NCBI GenBank assembly: GCA_037200125.1 | Contig: JBBCGS010000007.1 | Coordinates: forward strand, 558,001-622,000 | Direction of reading: 5' to 3' | From: JADGHX01 sp037200125 | Lineage (GTDB): Bacteria > Pseudomonadota > Gammaproteobacteria > Steroidobacterales > Steroidobacteraceae | Length of the DNA: 64,000 nt | In this document: positions 19,049 through 28,274 of the stretch, in pieces | How positions within the stretch are numbered: the stretch's first letter is position 1 | Layout: the number at the start of each line of letters is the position of its first letter | Made by a program: the position numbers and the translations under genes | Notes under the pieces: model-generated | Databases searched by the model: none | What the model was told of the DNA's origin: nothing | The model's input: the letters and a program-made list of their open reading frames with translations, nothing else

Positions 19049-19978
19049 CTACGCGTCGGGCGCCATGTGTCCCCAAAGGCTCTTGAATGCCAGCGTGACG
19101 AACTTCGTCGGCTCGCCATACTTCGCGTCGAATTCCTTCGTCGGCGCGGAAGCCAGCACTTCCTCGGGCCCCATCCCTTTGCGCAACAACTGACTCATGC
19201 GCTGAGAGATGGTCTGATACATCTTGAGCTGCGCCTCGAGATCCGCCTTGCCAACGACCGGCCCGTTGGCCGGCACGATCTTCGTGTTCGCATCCGACAA
19301 GCGAATGAGCTCGCGTAGCCCATCGATCAGCCCGTTGATCCAGCCACCCGTCTTGTAGTCGATCACCGGCCAGCCATCGGAAGACACGACACCGCCGGCG
19401 GCGATGACGTTGGATCCCTTGAAGTGCACGGCCAGGTCGCCATCGGTATGCGCCTGAAGCAGATATCTGTATTCGATGTGCTCGCCGCCGAAGTCGAGCG
19501 CGCCGTCACCGAACGTGGTGTCGTTCGGCAGGCCCTTCGCCGGCAGCGGGCCCCATTTCTTGTCCTGCCACGGCACGTCGTTTGCGTAACCGAGCCAGAG
19601 CTTCGTGTTCTCGTGCGCGATGATGCGCGCGCCCGCCTTGCCGAGCCGCTCGTTGGAGCCGGTCTGCTCCGGATGCCAGTGCGTGTTGATGAGCGTGTGG
19701 ACTTTCGTCGCGCCCGTCTGCTTGAGGGCGAGCTTCACGAGATCGCCCGAGCGCGCTTGCACGCCGCCATCGACGAGCAGGGCGCCTTCCGGCGACTTCA
19801 TGGCGACGACGTTCGCGCCCGCGCCGCTGAGAACGACGAGCTTGTCGTTCAGCGCGGTTGCGGTGAGAGCCGCGTCCCTTGCAAGCGCCGGCATCGGCAC
19901 AACTTGAGTGAGGCTCACGGCGGCCGCCGTTCCGAGCGTGGCTTTGAGAAAGCCTCTGCGGTCTGAGATGTCAGTCAT
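19049..19978 (-). CDS. Tat-exported MBL-fold protein of cassette 2 with altered zinc motif
   Basis: 309 residues from the ATG at 19978, which gives a twin-arginine signal (SDRRGFLKATLGTAAAVSL). Overall similarity to the MBL proteins at 6943 and 30649 is clear (VVLSGAGANVVAM, AHENTKLWLGY, QAHTDGDLAVH). The metal motif is THWHPEQTGSNE at 99-110: the first two His (100, 102) stay, but the Asp and His of HxHxDH are replaced by E104 and Q105. It may therefore bind one metal or have lost hydrolase activity. Intact frame. Divergent from the cassette 2 DUF1592 gene across a 265-base gap, which should hold both promoters, though I see no strong -35/-10 pair. Confidence 0.87.
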   Translation of the reverse strand: MTDISDRRGFLKATLGTAAAVSLTQVVPMPALARDAALTATALNDKLVVLSGAGANVVAMKSPEGALLVDGGVQARSGDLVKLALKQTGATKVHTLINTHWHPEQTGSNERLGKAGARIIAHENTKLWLGYANDVPWQDKKWGPLPAKGLPNDTTFGDGALDFGGEHIEYRYLLQAHTDGDLAVHFKGSNVIAAGGVVSSDGWPVIDYKTGGWINGLIDGLRELIRLSDANTKIVPANGPVVGKADLEAQLKMYQTISQRMSQLLRKGMGPEEVLASAPTKEFDAKYGEPTKFVTLAFKSLWGHMAPDA

Positions 19979-20243
19979 GCAAGGAACTTTAGCAGCGTGA
20001 CGAAATGGGGTGCGAAGCATGCTGATCTTTGCCCGTTGGAAACAGCAGCTTTGCTCGTCGCGCCCATCTGTGGGCCACAGCGTGCACGTCCATTCTGGAC
20101 TCAGTCCAACGAATGGTCGTGACCCCAATTCCAGCGGCCGGGAGCGGGGTTTCGAACGCTTTTTCCAAGGACTTAGGCGTTATGATCCCGCGCGTTCGAT
20201 GTCGGCGGACCGTGCTTCTTTTCAACGAGGCGAGGCGAGATTG

Positions 20244-22796
20244 ATGACGCGAAACAGTGTGCTCGGGCGGATCCTGCTCACCGTGGGCGTAAGCGGCTTC
20301 ACGGCGCTCGGCTGGGCTGCCTCGCCAGTGGATACGAAGCCGGCCAGCGCGCCCGCGGGTGCTACAGCAACTGCCGCCCCCGCAGCCGGGGCCAACAAGT
20401 CTTTGCAACACACCGACAGCACCGCCGACGACCCCAAGGGTCCGGTGCCGGCCGCCGATGATCACTTCGGGTTTCTGAACTACTACTGCGGCAAGTGTCA
20501 TAACTCGACCGACTGGGCGGGCGGCGTCGCGTTCGACACGATGGACGCGGAAGGCATTCCGACCGAAGCCGAGACGTGGGAGCACGCCGTGCGCAAGCTG
20601 CGCGGTCAGCTCATGCCGCCGGCCGGTAATCGTCAGCCCCCCAAGGACGCGCGTGTCAACTTCATTTCGTACATGGAAGGCGAGCTCGATAAAGCGGCGC
20701 AGGCCAACCCGCAGCCGGGTCGTGTCGCGCTCCATCGCCTCAACCGCAAGGAATACGGGAACGCCGTGTGGGATCTGCTGAACGTCCGCGTCGACGTCAG
20801 CAGCCTCCTCCCGCAGGACGACGTGGCCGAAGGCTTCGACAACGTCGCGAACGTTCTGCAGGTGTCGCCGTCGTTCCTCGATTCGTATCTCGCGGCCGCC
20901 CGCGCCGTTGCGATCCAGGCGGTGGGCGACTCGGCGGTGAAGCCGATGGGCACGCAGTATTTCGCTGGCAGCTTCGGCACGACAGGCAACGGCAACACCG
21001 GGGGCTCGCAGCAGTTCTTTCACGTCGAAGGCCTGCCGCTCGGCACGCGCGGCGGCATCGCCGTTGAACACCTCTTCCCGGCGGACGGCGAGTACGAGCT
21101 GAACGTCGCCAACATGGCGCAGGCCCTCTGGGTCTACAACATGGAGTTCCAGCACCACCTCATCGCGACGCTCGACGGCAAGAAATTCTGGGAAACCGAC
21201 ATCGGCGGCGAAGACGACATGAAGGCCATCGACCAGAAGCAGGATCCCGCGGTCGATGCGATCAATGCGCGCCTCAAGGGCATTCGCTTCAAGGCGACCG
21301 CCGGCCCGCACAAGGTCGCCGTCGCCTTCGTTCATCGCACCTTCGCGGAGTCGGACGACAAGCTCTATCAGCAGCAGCCCGGCGGCGGCCAGGATCGCGT
21401 GCTGCGCGTGAGCTCGTTCGAAGTGAAGGGCCCGTTCTCGGTCAGCGGCATCAGCGATACGCCGAGCCGCAAGAAGGTGATCAGCTGCACCCCGAAGACA
21501 CAGGCTGAAGAAGAGCCGTGCGCGCAGCAGATCATCGCGAAAGTCGGCAGCGCCGCGTTCCGTCGCGAGCTGACGGATTCCGAAAAGACCAAGATGCTCG
21601 CCGTGTTCCAGGCCGGTCGTAAGGCCGACGGCAACTTCGATGGCGGTGTTCGCCGCGTGCTGACTGCGGTGCTCGCGAACCCGTACTTCCTGTATCGCGC
21701 TGAACCCGCCCCGCAGACCGCCGGCCCGGGCTCGATCTACGCGATCAACGACACGGAGTTCGCTTCGCGCCTGTCGTTCTTCCTCTGGAGCACGGTGCCT
21801 GACGAAGAGCTGCGCAAGGTCGCCGCGAGCGGCACGCTGCGCCAGCCGGAAGTGCTGAAGGCGCAGGTGAAGCGCATGCTCGCCGATCCGCGCTCCGAGA
21901 CGCTCGCAAGCAGCTTCGCCTTCCAGTGGCTCAATATCGCAAAGCTCGCGGAGATCGATCCGGACGCTAACATCTTCCCGTATGCGGGCGATCCGCGTAG
22001 CGACTACCGCACCGAGCTGAAGATGTTCATCGACAGCGTGTTCCGCGAAGACCACAACGTCATGGACCTGCTCGGCGCGAACTACACGTACCTGAACGAG
22101 CGGCTCGCGCTCATGTACGGCGTCAAGAACGTGCGCGGCGACCAGTGGCGCCGTGTCGAGCTGACGGATTCGCATCGCTACGGCCTGCTGGGCAAGGGCG
22201 CGGTGCTCATGCTCACGGCGTATCCGAACCGCACATCGCCGGTGTTGCGTGGAGCCTGGGTGCTCGAGCGCATCAGCGGCACGCCGCCGGCCTCGCCGCC
22301 GCCGAATGTGGAATCGCTGAAGGATACGAAGCCTGGCGAGAAGCCGAAGACGCTGAAAGAGCAGATGGCGGTCCACCGCCAGAAGCCGAGCTGCTTCAGC
22401 TGCCACGGCGTGATGGATCCGCTCGGCTTCGCGCTCGAGAACTTCGACGCCGTCGGCTTGTGGCGCGAGAAGGATCGTCTCGCGGAGTCGGTGATCGACT
22501 CTTCCGGCACGCTGCCCGACGGCACCAAGCTCGGCGGCCCGGACGACCTGCGCAACGCGCTGCTGGCGAATCCGGATCAGTTTGTCCAGACGCTGACCGA
22601 GAAGCTCATGACTTACGCGCTCGGCCGCGTCACCGAATATCACGACATGCCTACGGTTCGCGCCATCGTGCGTGACGCCGCCAAGGACAACTACAGGTTT
22701 TCGACCATCGTCATGGAGATCGTGCAGAGCGATCCGTTCCAGAAACGCCAGGTTCCGACCGACACCGCGCCCGTTCAGAAGACGGCGTCGCGCTGA
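20244..22796 (+). CDS. DUF1592-family dihaem cytochrome-like protein, cassette 2
   Basis: 850 residues from the ATG at 20244, which starts a proper signal peptide (ILLTVGVSGFTALGWAAS) and has GAGGCGAGGCGAG upstream; the open frame runs further 5' without similarity. Haem site 1 is CGKCH at 82-86 within NYYCGKCHNSTDWAGGVAFD; LMPPAG follows. DUF1587 (LHRLNRKEYGNAVWDLL), DUF1595, DUF1592 (FASRLSFFLWSTVPDEEL), DUF1588 with haem site 2 CFSCH at 717-721, and DUF1585 to the end. The N-terminal linker is Ala/Pro rich. Intact and well diverged from the cassette 1 and 3 copies, so the cassettes are not recent duplicates. Confidence 0.9.
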   Translation: MTRNSVLGRILLTVGVSGFTALGWAASPVDTKPASAPAGATATAAPAAGANKSLQHTDSTADDPKGPVPAADDHFGFLNYYCGKCHNSTDWAGGVAFDTMDAEGIPTEAETWEHAVRKLRGQLMPPAGNRQPPKDARVNFISYMEGELDKAAQANPQPGRVALHRLNRKEYGNAVWDLLNVRVDVSSLLPQDDVAEGFDNVANVLQVSPSFLDSYLAAARAVAIQAVGDSAVKPMGTQYFAGSFGTTGNGNTGGSQQFFHVEGLPLGTRGGIAVEHLFPADGEYELNVANMAQALWVYNMEFQHHLIATLDGKKFWETDIGGEDDMKAIDQKQDPAVDAINARLKGIRFKATAGPHKVAVAFVHRTFAESDDKLYQQQPGGGQDRVLRVSSFEVKGPFSVSGISDTPSRKKVISCTPKTQAEEEPCAQQIIAKVGSAAFRRELTDSEKTKMLAVFQAGRKADGNFDGGVRRVLTAVLANPYFLYRAEPAPQTAGPGSIYAINDTEFASRLSFFLWSTVPDEELRKVAASGTLRQPEVLKAQVKRMLADPRSETLASSFAFQWLNIAKLAEIDPDANIFPYAGDPRSDYRTELKMFIDSVFREDHNVMDLLGANYTYLNERLALMYGVKNVRGDQWRRVELTDSHRYGLLGKGAVLMLTAYPNRTSPVLRGAWVLERISGTPPASPPPNVESLKDTKPGEKPKTLKEQMAVHRQKPSCFSCHGVMDPLGFALENFDAVGLWREKDRLAESVIDSSGTLPDGTKLGGPDDLRNALLANPDQFVQTLTEKLMTYALGRVTEYHDMPTVRAIVRDAAKDNYRFSTIVMEIVQSDPFQKRQVPTDTAPVQKTASR

Positions 22797-22819
22797 TAGC
22801 TAGCTGAGGGAATCGAGAC

Positions 22820-24133
22820 ATGTTCATCACCAAGAAGCATCTGTCACGTCGCACCGTTCTTCGCGGGCTCGGCATTGCCGTCAGCCTGCCGCTGCTCGAC
22901 GCGATGGTTCCCGCCGGCGTCGCGCTCGCCAACACGGCTGCCGCGCCGAAGCCGCGTTTCGGCTTCACGTACTTCCCGCACGGCGCGATCCAGGCGCGCT
23001 GGCAGCCGAAGGAAACCGGCACGGCATTCGAGCTGCCGCAGATCCTGAAGCCATTCGAGCCGTACAAGCAGCACCTGACCGTCGTGTCGGGCCTGCGTAA
23101 CAAGGCCGGCGAAAGCCCGAGCCCGCACGCGATCATCGCGGGCACCTGGCTCGGTTGCATTCATCCGCCGATGAGCCAGCAGCCCAACGGCGGCACGAGC
23201 GCCGACCAGGTCGCGGCGAAGTACATCGGCCAGGACACGACGTTGCCTTCCATCGAGCTTGCCGGCGAAGGCGGCGGTGGCGCGTGCGACCCGCAGTTCG
23301 GTTGCAGCTACAGCGGCACCATCGCGTTCCGCACGCCGACGCAGCCGCTGCCGATGGAGAACAATCCGCGCAAGGCGTTCTATCGCCTGTTCGGGCAAGG
23401 CGACAACGCGGCCGAGCGCCACGAGATCGTCGAAGAGACCGGCAGCATTCTCGACATGGTCACGGAGAGCGCCTCCGACCTGAAGCGCCAGCTCGGAACG
23501 AGCGACAAGCGCATGGTCGATGACTATCTCGATTCCGTTCGCGAGCTCGAACGCCGCGTCGCGAAGCAGAAAGAGAAGGAAACCTCCGGCATCAAGCTCC
23601 CGGACGCCCCGACCGGCGTGCAGGAAGACTTCGGCAAGGTGCTCGACACCATGTTCGAGATGCAGGTGCTGGCGTATCAGGCGAACGTCACTCGCGTGAC
23701 GACGTTCATGATGGCCAAGGAAGTCAGCATGCGTACGTACAACCAGATCGGCGTGTCGGATGCCTTTCACCCGCTGTCTCACCACCAGAACGACCCCGCG
23801 AAGCTGGATCGTTTGGCGAAGGTGCAGACCTATCACTCCGAGGCGTACGCGCGCTTCCTCAAGCGCATGGCGAGCACGCAGGATGGCGATGGGTCGCTGC
23901 TGGATCACTCGATCCTCGTGTACGGGTCGAACATGAGCAACAGCGACATGCACAACAACGATCCGCTGCCGATCGCGGTGTTCGGTCGCGCGTACGGCAA
24001 GATCAAGGGCGGCCAGCACCTGCACTATCCGCAGGACACGCCGCTCGCGAACCTGTGGCTCACGCTGCTCCAGCGTGCCGGTATTCCGGTCGAGACTCAC
24101 GGCATCAGCAACGGCACGCTGGCTGAGGTTTGA
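22820..24133 (+). CDS. DUF1552 protein with twin-arginine signal, cassette 2
   Basis: 437 residues. Starts MFITKKHLSRRTVLRGLGIA, a Tat motif, with GAGGGAA before the ATG. DUF1552 blocks: FTYFPHGAIQARW, TVVSGLRNKAGES, SDAFHPLSHHQNDPAKLDRL, SNMSNSDMHNNDPLPIAVFG. The three conserved cysteines are at TWLGC and CDPQFGC. It lies 23 bases after the DUF1592 stop and 4 bases before the ankyrin start, so the three are co-transcribed. Confidence 0.88.
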   Translation: MFITKKHLSRRTVLRGLGIAVSLPLLDAMVPAGVALANTAAAPKPRFGFTYFPHGAIQARWQPKETGTAFELPQILKPFEPYKQHLTVVSGLRNKAGESPSPHAIIAGTWLGCIHPPMSQQPNGGTSADQVAAKYIGQDTTLPSIELAGEGGGGACDPQFGCSYSGTIAFRTPTQPLPMENNPRKAFYRLFGQGDNAAERHEIVEETGSILDMVTESASDLKRQLGTSDKRMVDDYLDSVRELERRVAKQKEKETSGIKLPDAPTGVQEDFGKVLDTMFEMQVLAYQANVTRVTTFMMAKEVSMRTYNQIGVSDAFHPLSHHQNDPAKLDRLAKVQTYHSEAYARFLKRMASTQDGDGSLLDHSILVYGSNMSNSDMHNNDPLPIAVFGRAYGKIKGGQHLHYPQDTPLANLWLTLLQRAGIPVETHGISNGTLAEV

Positions 24134-24137
24134 TTCA

Positions 24138-25949
24138 ATGACGTCTCGCGTCGCGGCTGCGGTCGCTCTATGCATGCTTGGGCTCGGCGTCGCGGGTGTC
24201 GCGACGGCTGCGCCGGAAGGCACGTTGATCAATGCAGCGGAGAACAAGCAGCACGATGCGGCGCTGAAGCTGCTTTCGGGCGGCGCGGATGCGAAGGCGA
24301 AGGACGTCGATAACACCACGGCGCTGCACTGGGCCGCGCACTTCTCCGATGTGGAACTGGCGGACAAGCTCATCCGCGCCGGGGCGGACGTCAACGCGCG
24401 GAACGATTACGGCTCGACGCCGATGATGGAAGCGGCGACGGTCGGCAACGCCGACATCATCAAGCTGCTGCTCAAGGCTGGCGCGGATGCTGAATCCACG
24501 TCGAAGGAAGGGCAGACGGCGCTGATGGCCGCGGCCCGCACGGGCAACGTCGCCGCGGCGGAGGCGCTCGTCAAGAAGGGTGCGAACGTCAACGCGGTCG
24601 AGCAGTGGGGCGGCCAGTCGCCGCTGATGTGGGCCGCTGCGCAGAGTCAGCCGGCGATGGTCGAGTATCTCTTGAAGCGTGGCGCGAAAGTCGATGCTCG
24701 TGGCGCCGTGCGCGACTGGCAACGTCGTGTGACGGCGGAAGGCCGTCCGAAGAACATGAATCACGGCGGTTTCACGCCGCTGCTCTATGCGGCGCGCGAA
24801 GGCTGCATCGAATGCGGAAAGATCCTGCTGAAGGCGAAGGCCGACATCAATCTGCAGGACCCGGACGGCGTCACGCCGCTGGTGCTCGCGCTCACGAACA
24901 TGCGTTTCGACTTCGCCGCCATGCTGATCGAAGCGGGCGCCGACGTGAACAAGTGGGATTTCTGGGGCCGCACGCCGCTGTATTCGGCGGTCGACCTCAA
25001 CACGCTCCCGCGCGGTGGTCGTCCGGACCTGCCGTCGACGGACCATCTCAGCGGCTACGACATCGAAGAGATCCTGCTGAAGAAGGGCGCGAACCCGAAC
25101 ATTCAGATCAAGCTGCGTCCGCCGTATCGAAACGGCGTGTTCGATCGCGGCGGTGACCAGGTGATTTCGACCGGCGCGACGCCGCTGCTGGTTGCCGCGA
25201 AGGCCGGCGACTTCAAGTCGGTGGCGCTGCTGCTCAAGTACAAGGCGCTCGTCGATCTGCCGAACTCGGATGGCGTGACGCCATACATGGTGGCCGCTGG
25301 CGTGGGTCAAAGCGCCAACCCGACTCGCGGTCGATACAAGACGGATGACGAAGCGGTCGAGTGCCTGAAGCTGCTGAAGGCGGCCGGTGCGAACCCGAAC
25401 AAGGTGACGGGTACCGGCCAGACGGCGTTGCATGCCGCCGCGCAGCTCGGCTGGAACAACACGATCAAGACGCTCGTCGCCGATGGCGCGCAGCTCGAGG
25501 CGCTGGATCGCAACGGCCTCACGCCAATCGACTATGCGGTCGGCCGGCAGCCGCGCGGCTTCCTCGAGCCCGAAAGACTCCGCCAGGATGCGTCGTATAC
25601 GATTTTGAAGGACTACATCGTCGCCTCGACGGGGCGTGCGCCGAAGGAGTTCACGGGCCCCGCGATCAATCGCCAGATGCGGGGCACCGGCGGCGCCGCT
25701 CAGGGTGATGAGGGCGGCGGTCGCCGTGGTAGCGGTGGTGGCGCTGGTGCCGGCGAGGGCGGCCCGGCTGGCGCAGTTCCCGCAGGTGGCGCAGTTCCCG
25801 CAGGTGGCGCAGCTCCTGCGGGTGGCGTAGCTCCTGCTCGTGGTGCCGCTCCCCCGACTGGCGCGGCCCCTGCGCCTGCGGGTGGGGCCGCTTCTCCTGG
25901 CGTCGGCGGGAAACCCGCCGACAAGCCTGCGGCGGGCGGCGCGCAGTAA
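24138..25949 (+). CDS. Exported ankyrin-repeat protein with Pro/Ala/Gly tail, cassette 2
   Basis: 603 residues from the ATG at 24138; this start gives a Sec signal (VAAAVALCMLGLGVAGVATA), while an upstream in-frame ATG at 24075 would lie inside the DUF1552 gene. About ten ankyrin repeats with the shared insertions RRVTAEGRPKN, REGCIEC and WGRTPLYSAVDLNTLPRGG. The C-terminal 85 residues or so are low-complexity Gly/Ala/Pro, partly built from an 18-base tandem repeat; the other two copies have no such tail. It may be a flexible linker through the cell wall or a disordered anchor. The next gene is a quinohaemoprotein 162 bases downstream. Confidence 0.87.
   Translation: MTSRVAAAVALCMLGLGVAGVATAAPEGTLINAAENKQHDAALKLLSGGADAKAKDVDNTTALHWAAHFSDVELADKLIRAGADVNARNDYGSTPMMEAATVGNADIIKLLLKAGADAESTSKEGQTALMAAARTGNVAAAEALVKKGANVNAVEQWGGQSPLMWAAAQSQPAMVEYLLKRGAKVDARGAVRDWQRRVTAEGRPKNMNHGGFTPLLYAAREGCIECGKILLKAKADINLQDPDGVTPLVLALTNMRFDFAAMLIEAGADVNKWDFWGRTPLYSAVDLNTLPRGGRPDLPSTDHLSGYDIEEILLKKGANPNIQIKLRPPYRNGVFDRGGDQVISTGATPLLVAAKAGDFKSVALLLKYKALVDLPNSDGVTPYMVAAGVGQSANPTRGRYKTDDEAVECLKLLKAAGANPNKVTGTGQTALHAAAQLGWNNTIKTLVADGAQLEALDRNGLTPIDYAVGRQPRGFLEPERLRQDASYTILKDYIVASTGRAPKEFTGPAINRQMRGTGGAAQGDEGGGRRGSGGGAGAGEGGPAGAVPAGGAVPAGGAAPAGGVAPARGAAPPTGAAPAPAGGAASPGVGGKPADKPAAGGAQ
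25771..25860 (+). repeat. 18-base tandem repeat encoding GAVPAG-like units
   Basis: Five units of the type GCGCAGTTCCCGCAGGTG, with the first two identical (25771-25788 and 25789-25806) and the next ones drifting. They lie in frame within the ankyrin gene tail, so copy-number change would lengthen or shorten the tail without a frameshift. Confidence 0.8.
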
Positions 25950-26111
25950 CCCACGCATCTCTAGCATTCCGAGCGCGGCGCGGGCTGCGCTCCTGCTGCC
26001 GGCGGCGGCGGGCCCATCGAGAAACCGGGCAACGGACCCGCAGCCGGCGGCGCGCATCAAGCCAACGCGCTACGATCCTCGTGCTCGATCCGAGTACGGG
26101 GGCTCTCTGTA

Positions 26112-28202
26112 ATGATCAGAACCACGGCAACGCTCGTGGGCGCAATCGCGCTGGGCGTGTTCGGCGCTGCGGCTTCGGCGCCGCCGCGAATCAGCGGCGG
26201 TCCGGCGGCGGTCGACACCCAGCGCATCATCCGCACCGACCGGGAACCGGGCAACTGGATGTCCGTCGGCCGCAGCTACTCCGAGCAGCGCTTCAGCCCG
26301 CTCAAGCAGATCAACGAGAGCACCGTCGGCAAGCTGGGCCTCGCCTGGCACTACGACCTCAACACTCAGCGCGGCATCGAGGGCACGCCTGTCGTCGTCG
26401 ATGGCGTGATGTACCTGACGTCCGCGTGGACGATCACCTACGCCCTGGATGCGCAAACCGGCCAGGAGCTGTGGAAATACGACCCGAAGGTTCCGCCGGA
26501 ATGGAGCCGCTTCGTCTGCTGTGACGTCGTGAGTCGCGGCCTTGCGGTGTACGAAGGCAAGGTCATCATCGCGACGCTCGACGGTCGCCTCATCGCGCTG
26601 AACGCGAAGACGGGCAAATCGCTGTGGGAAACGCCGACCGTCGACAACAAGCTGGCACCGTATTCCATCACGGGCGCGCCGCGCGTGTTCAACGGCAAGG
26701 TGATCATCGGCAATGCCGGTATCGAATACGGCGTGCGCGGCTACGTAACCGCGTATGACGTGAGCACCGGCAAGCAGGTCTGGCGTGTCTACACCGTTCC
26801 GGGGAATCCGAAGGACGGCTTCGAAAACAAAACAATGGAGATGGCCGCGAAGACCTGGAGCGGCGAGTGGTGGGCGCAGGGCGGCGGCGGTGCCGCGTGG
26901 GACTCGATGGTCTACGACCCCGATCTCAATCGCGTGTATTTCGGCACCGGCAACGGCTCGCCATGGCCACACAAACTGCGCAGCGATGGCAAGGGCGACA
27001 ACCTGTTCCTCGCCTCGGTGGTCGCCGTGGATGCGGACACGGGCGAGTACGTGTGGCACTTCCAGATGATTCCGGAAGAAAGCTGGGACTTCGACACGAC
27101 CCAGCCGCTGATGCTCGCGGACCTGCAGATCGAGGGGAAAATGCGCAAGGTCGTCATGCAGGCGCCCAAGCACGGTTATTTCTACGTGCTCGATCGCAAC
27201 GACGGCAAGCTCATCTCGGCGGGCAAGTTTTCCGACAACAACAATTTCATGAGCGGCGTGGATGCGACGACGGGCCGGCCGATCCTGCTGCCCACCGCTC
27301 GCTACGAAGACACCCCGCGCCTTCTTTCACCGAACGCGGTGGCGGCGCATAGCTGGCAGCCGATGTCCTACAACCCGATGACGGGGCTCGTGTACTTCCC
27401 GGTGCTCGAAAGCTGGATTCCTTATCAGCTGGACGATGGCTACAAGCCCGAGAAATTCCGCGTCAGCATCGGCACGAACATGAGCGCCGAGCCGTCGGAG
27501 AAGAACGCGGCCGTCCGTGCGGAAGCGCTGACCAAGACCGTAACCGGTCACCTGCTCGCCTACGATCCGGTGAAGCAGAAGGAAGCCTGGCGCGTGCCGT
27601 ATTCCGGCGGCGGCGCGGGCGGCACGATGACGACCGCGGGCAACCTGGTTTTCGAAGGCACGGGCGAGCAGCAGTTCGTCGCGTATCGCGCGACGGACGG
27701 CAAGAAGCTGTGGGAGTTCGACGCGCAGACGGTGCCGATGGCCGGCCCGATGACTTACACCGTGCGCGGCGAGCAGTACGTCGCCGTTCAGGCGGGTGGC
27801 GCGACGTTCGGGTTCGCGATGGGTCGACCGCAACGTTCAAGCGGGCGCGTGCTCGTCTTCAAGCTGGGCGGAACGGATCGCCTTCCGCCGCTGCCGCCGG
27901 TCGCGCCGCTTGCTCCGCCGCCGGCCGACATCAATGGCACCGAAGAGCAGATCCGCGCGGGGCAGGCGGCATATCACAAGACGTGCGCGCAGTGTCACGG
28001 TCGCGATGGCGTGAGCACGAATGCGATTCCCGATTTGCGCTTCATGCAGCCGCTGGCGCATCAGGAGTTCAACGACATCGTGCTGAAGGGCGCGCGGTCC
28101 GCCAAGGGCATGCAGAGCTTCGCGGATATCGTGAGTCCGGCGGACGCGGACGCCATTCACGCGTACCTCGTCGCGCGGGCGCGCGAGGACTACCAGAAGT
28201 AG
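26112..28202 (+). CDS. PQQ-dependent quinohaemoprotein dehydrogenase, cassette 2
   Basis: 696 residues with a signal peptide (TTATLVGAIALGVFGAAASA). Propeller blocks WMSVGRSYSEQRFSPLKQIN, FVCCDVVSRGLAVYEGKV (adjacent Cys pair present) and SWDFDTTQPLM, where D326 and D328 give the D-x-D seen in lanthanide-dependent quinoproteins. C-terminal cytochrome c has CAQCH at 625-629. In block style it matches the broken gene at 4609 rather than those at 15588, 28275 and 42349, so two quinoprotein subtypes occur in the window. Same strand as the cassette 2 genes and the last gene of that run. Confidence 0.9.
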   Translation: MIRTTATLVGAIALGVFGAAASAPPRISGGPAAVDTQRIIRTDREPGNWMSVGRSYSEQRFSPLKQINESTVGKLGLAWHYDLNTQRGIEGTPVVVDGVMYLTSAWTITYALDAQTGQELWKYDPKVPPEWSRFVCCDVVSRGLAVYEGKVIIATLDGRLIALNAKTGKSLWETPTVDNKLAPYSITGAPRVFNGKVIIGNAGIEYGVRGYVTAYDVSTGKQVWRVYTVPGNPKDGFENKTMEMAAKTWSGEWWAQGGGGAAWDSMVYDPDLNRVYFGTGNGSPWPHKLRSDGKGDNLFLASVVAVDADTGEYVWHFQMIPEESWDFDTTQPLMLADLQIEGKMRKVVMQAPKHGYFYVLDRNDGKLISAGKFSDNNNFMSGVDATTGRPILLPTARYEDTPRLLSPNAVAAHSWQPMSYNPMTGLVYFPVLESWIPYQLDDGYKPEKFRVSIGTNMSAEPSEKNAAVRAEALTKTVTGHLLAYDPVKQKEAWRVPYSGGGAGGTMTTAGNLVFEGTGEQQFVAYRATDGKKLWEFDAQTVPMAGPMTYTVRGEQYVAVQAGGATFGFAMGRPQRSSGRVLVFKLGGTDRLPPLPPVAPLAPPPADINGTEEQIRAGQAAYHKTCAQCHGRDGVSTNAIPDLRFMQPLAHQEFNDIVLKGARSAKGMQSFADIVSPADADAIHAYLVARAREDYQK

Positions 28203-28261
28203 CGGGCTGCGCTTGCAATCCGAGTAATCCTCCGCGCCGCGTTCGCGGCGAAGCAGCCCGC
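28202..28261. terminator. Nested stem-loops between convergent quinoprotein genes
   Basis: Outer arms GCGGGCTGC (28202-28210) and GCAGCCCGC (28253-28261) enclose an inner hairpin CGCCGCG-TT-CGCGGCG (28235-28250). It fills most of the gap between two convergent genes. There is no T-run, so a classical intrinsic terminator is not certain; it could act as an RNA end-protecting structure. Confidence 0.45.
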
Positions 28262-28274
28262 CGCCGCCGCGGAC

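Noticed and set aside
19989..22643. 884-codon open frame on the minus strand opposite the DUF1592 gene
   Set aside because: It is an Arg/His/Ala-rich shadow frame caused by high GC; the plus strand carries recognisable DUF1592 domains, haem sites and a signal peptide. The same holds for other long antisense frames at 15291-17342, 24168-26060, 32248-34137 and 53327-56119.
25741..25949. Possible CRISPR-like array
   Set aside because: The units are 18 bases, adjacent, without spacers, and in frame in a coding tail; there are no cas genes.
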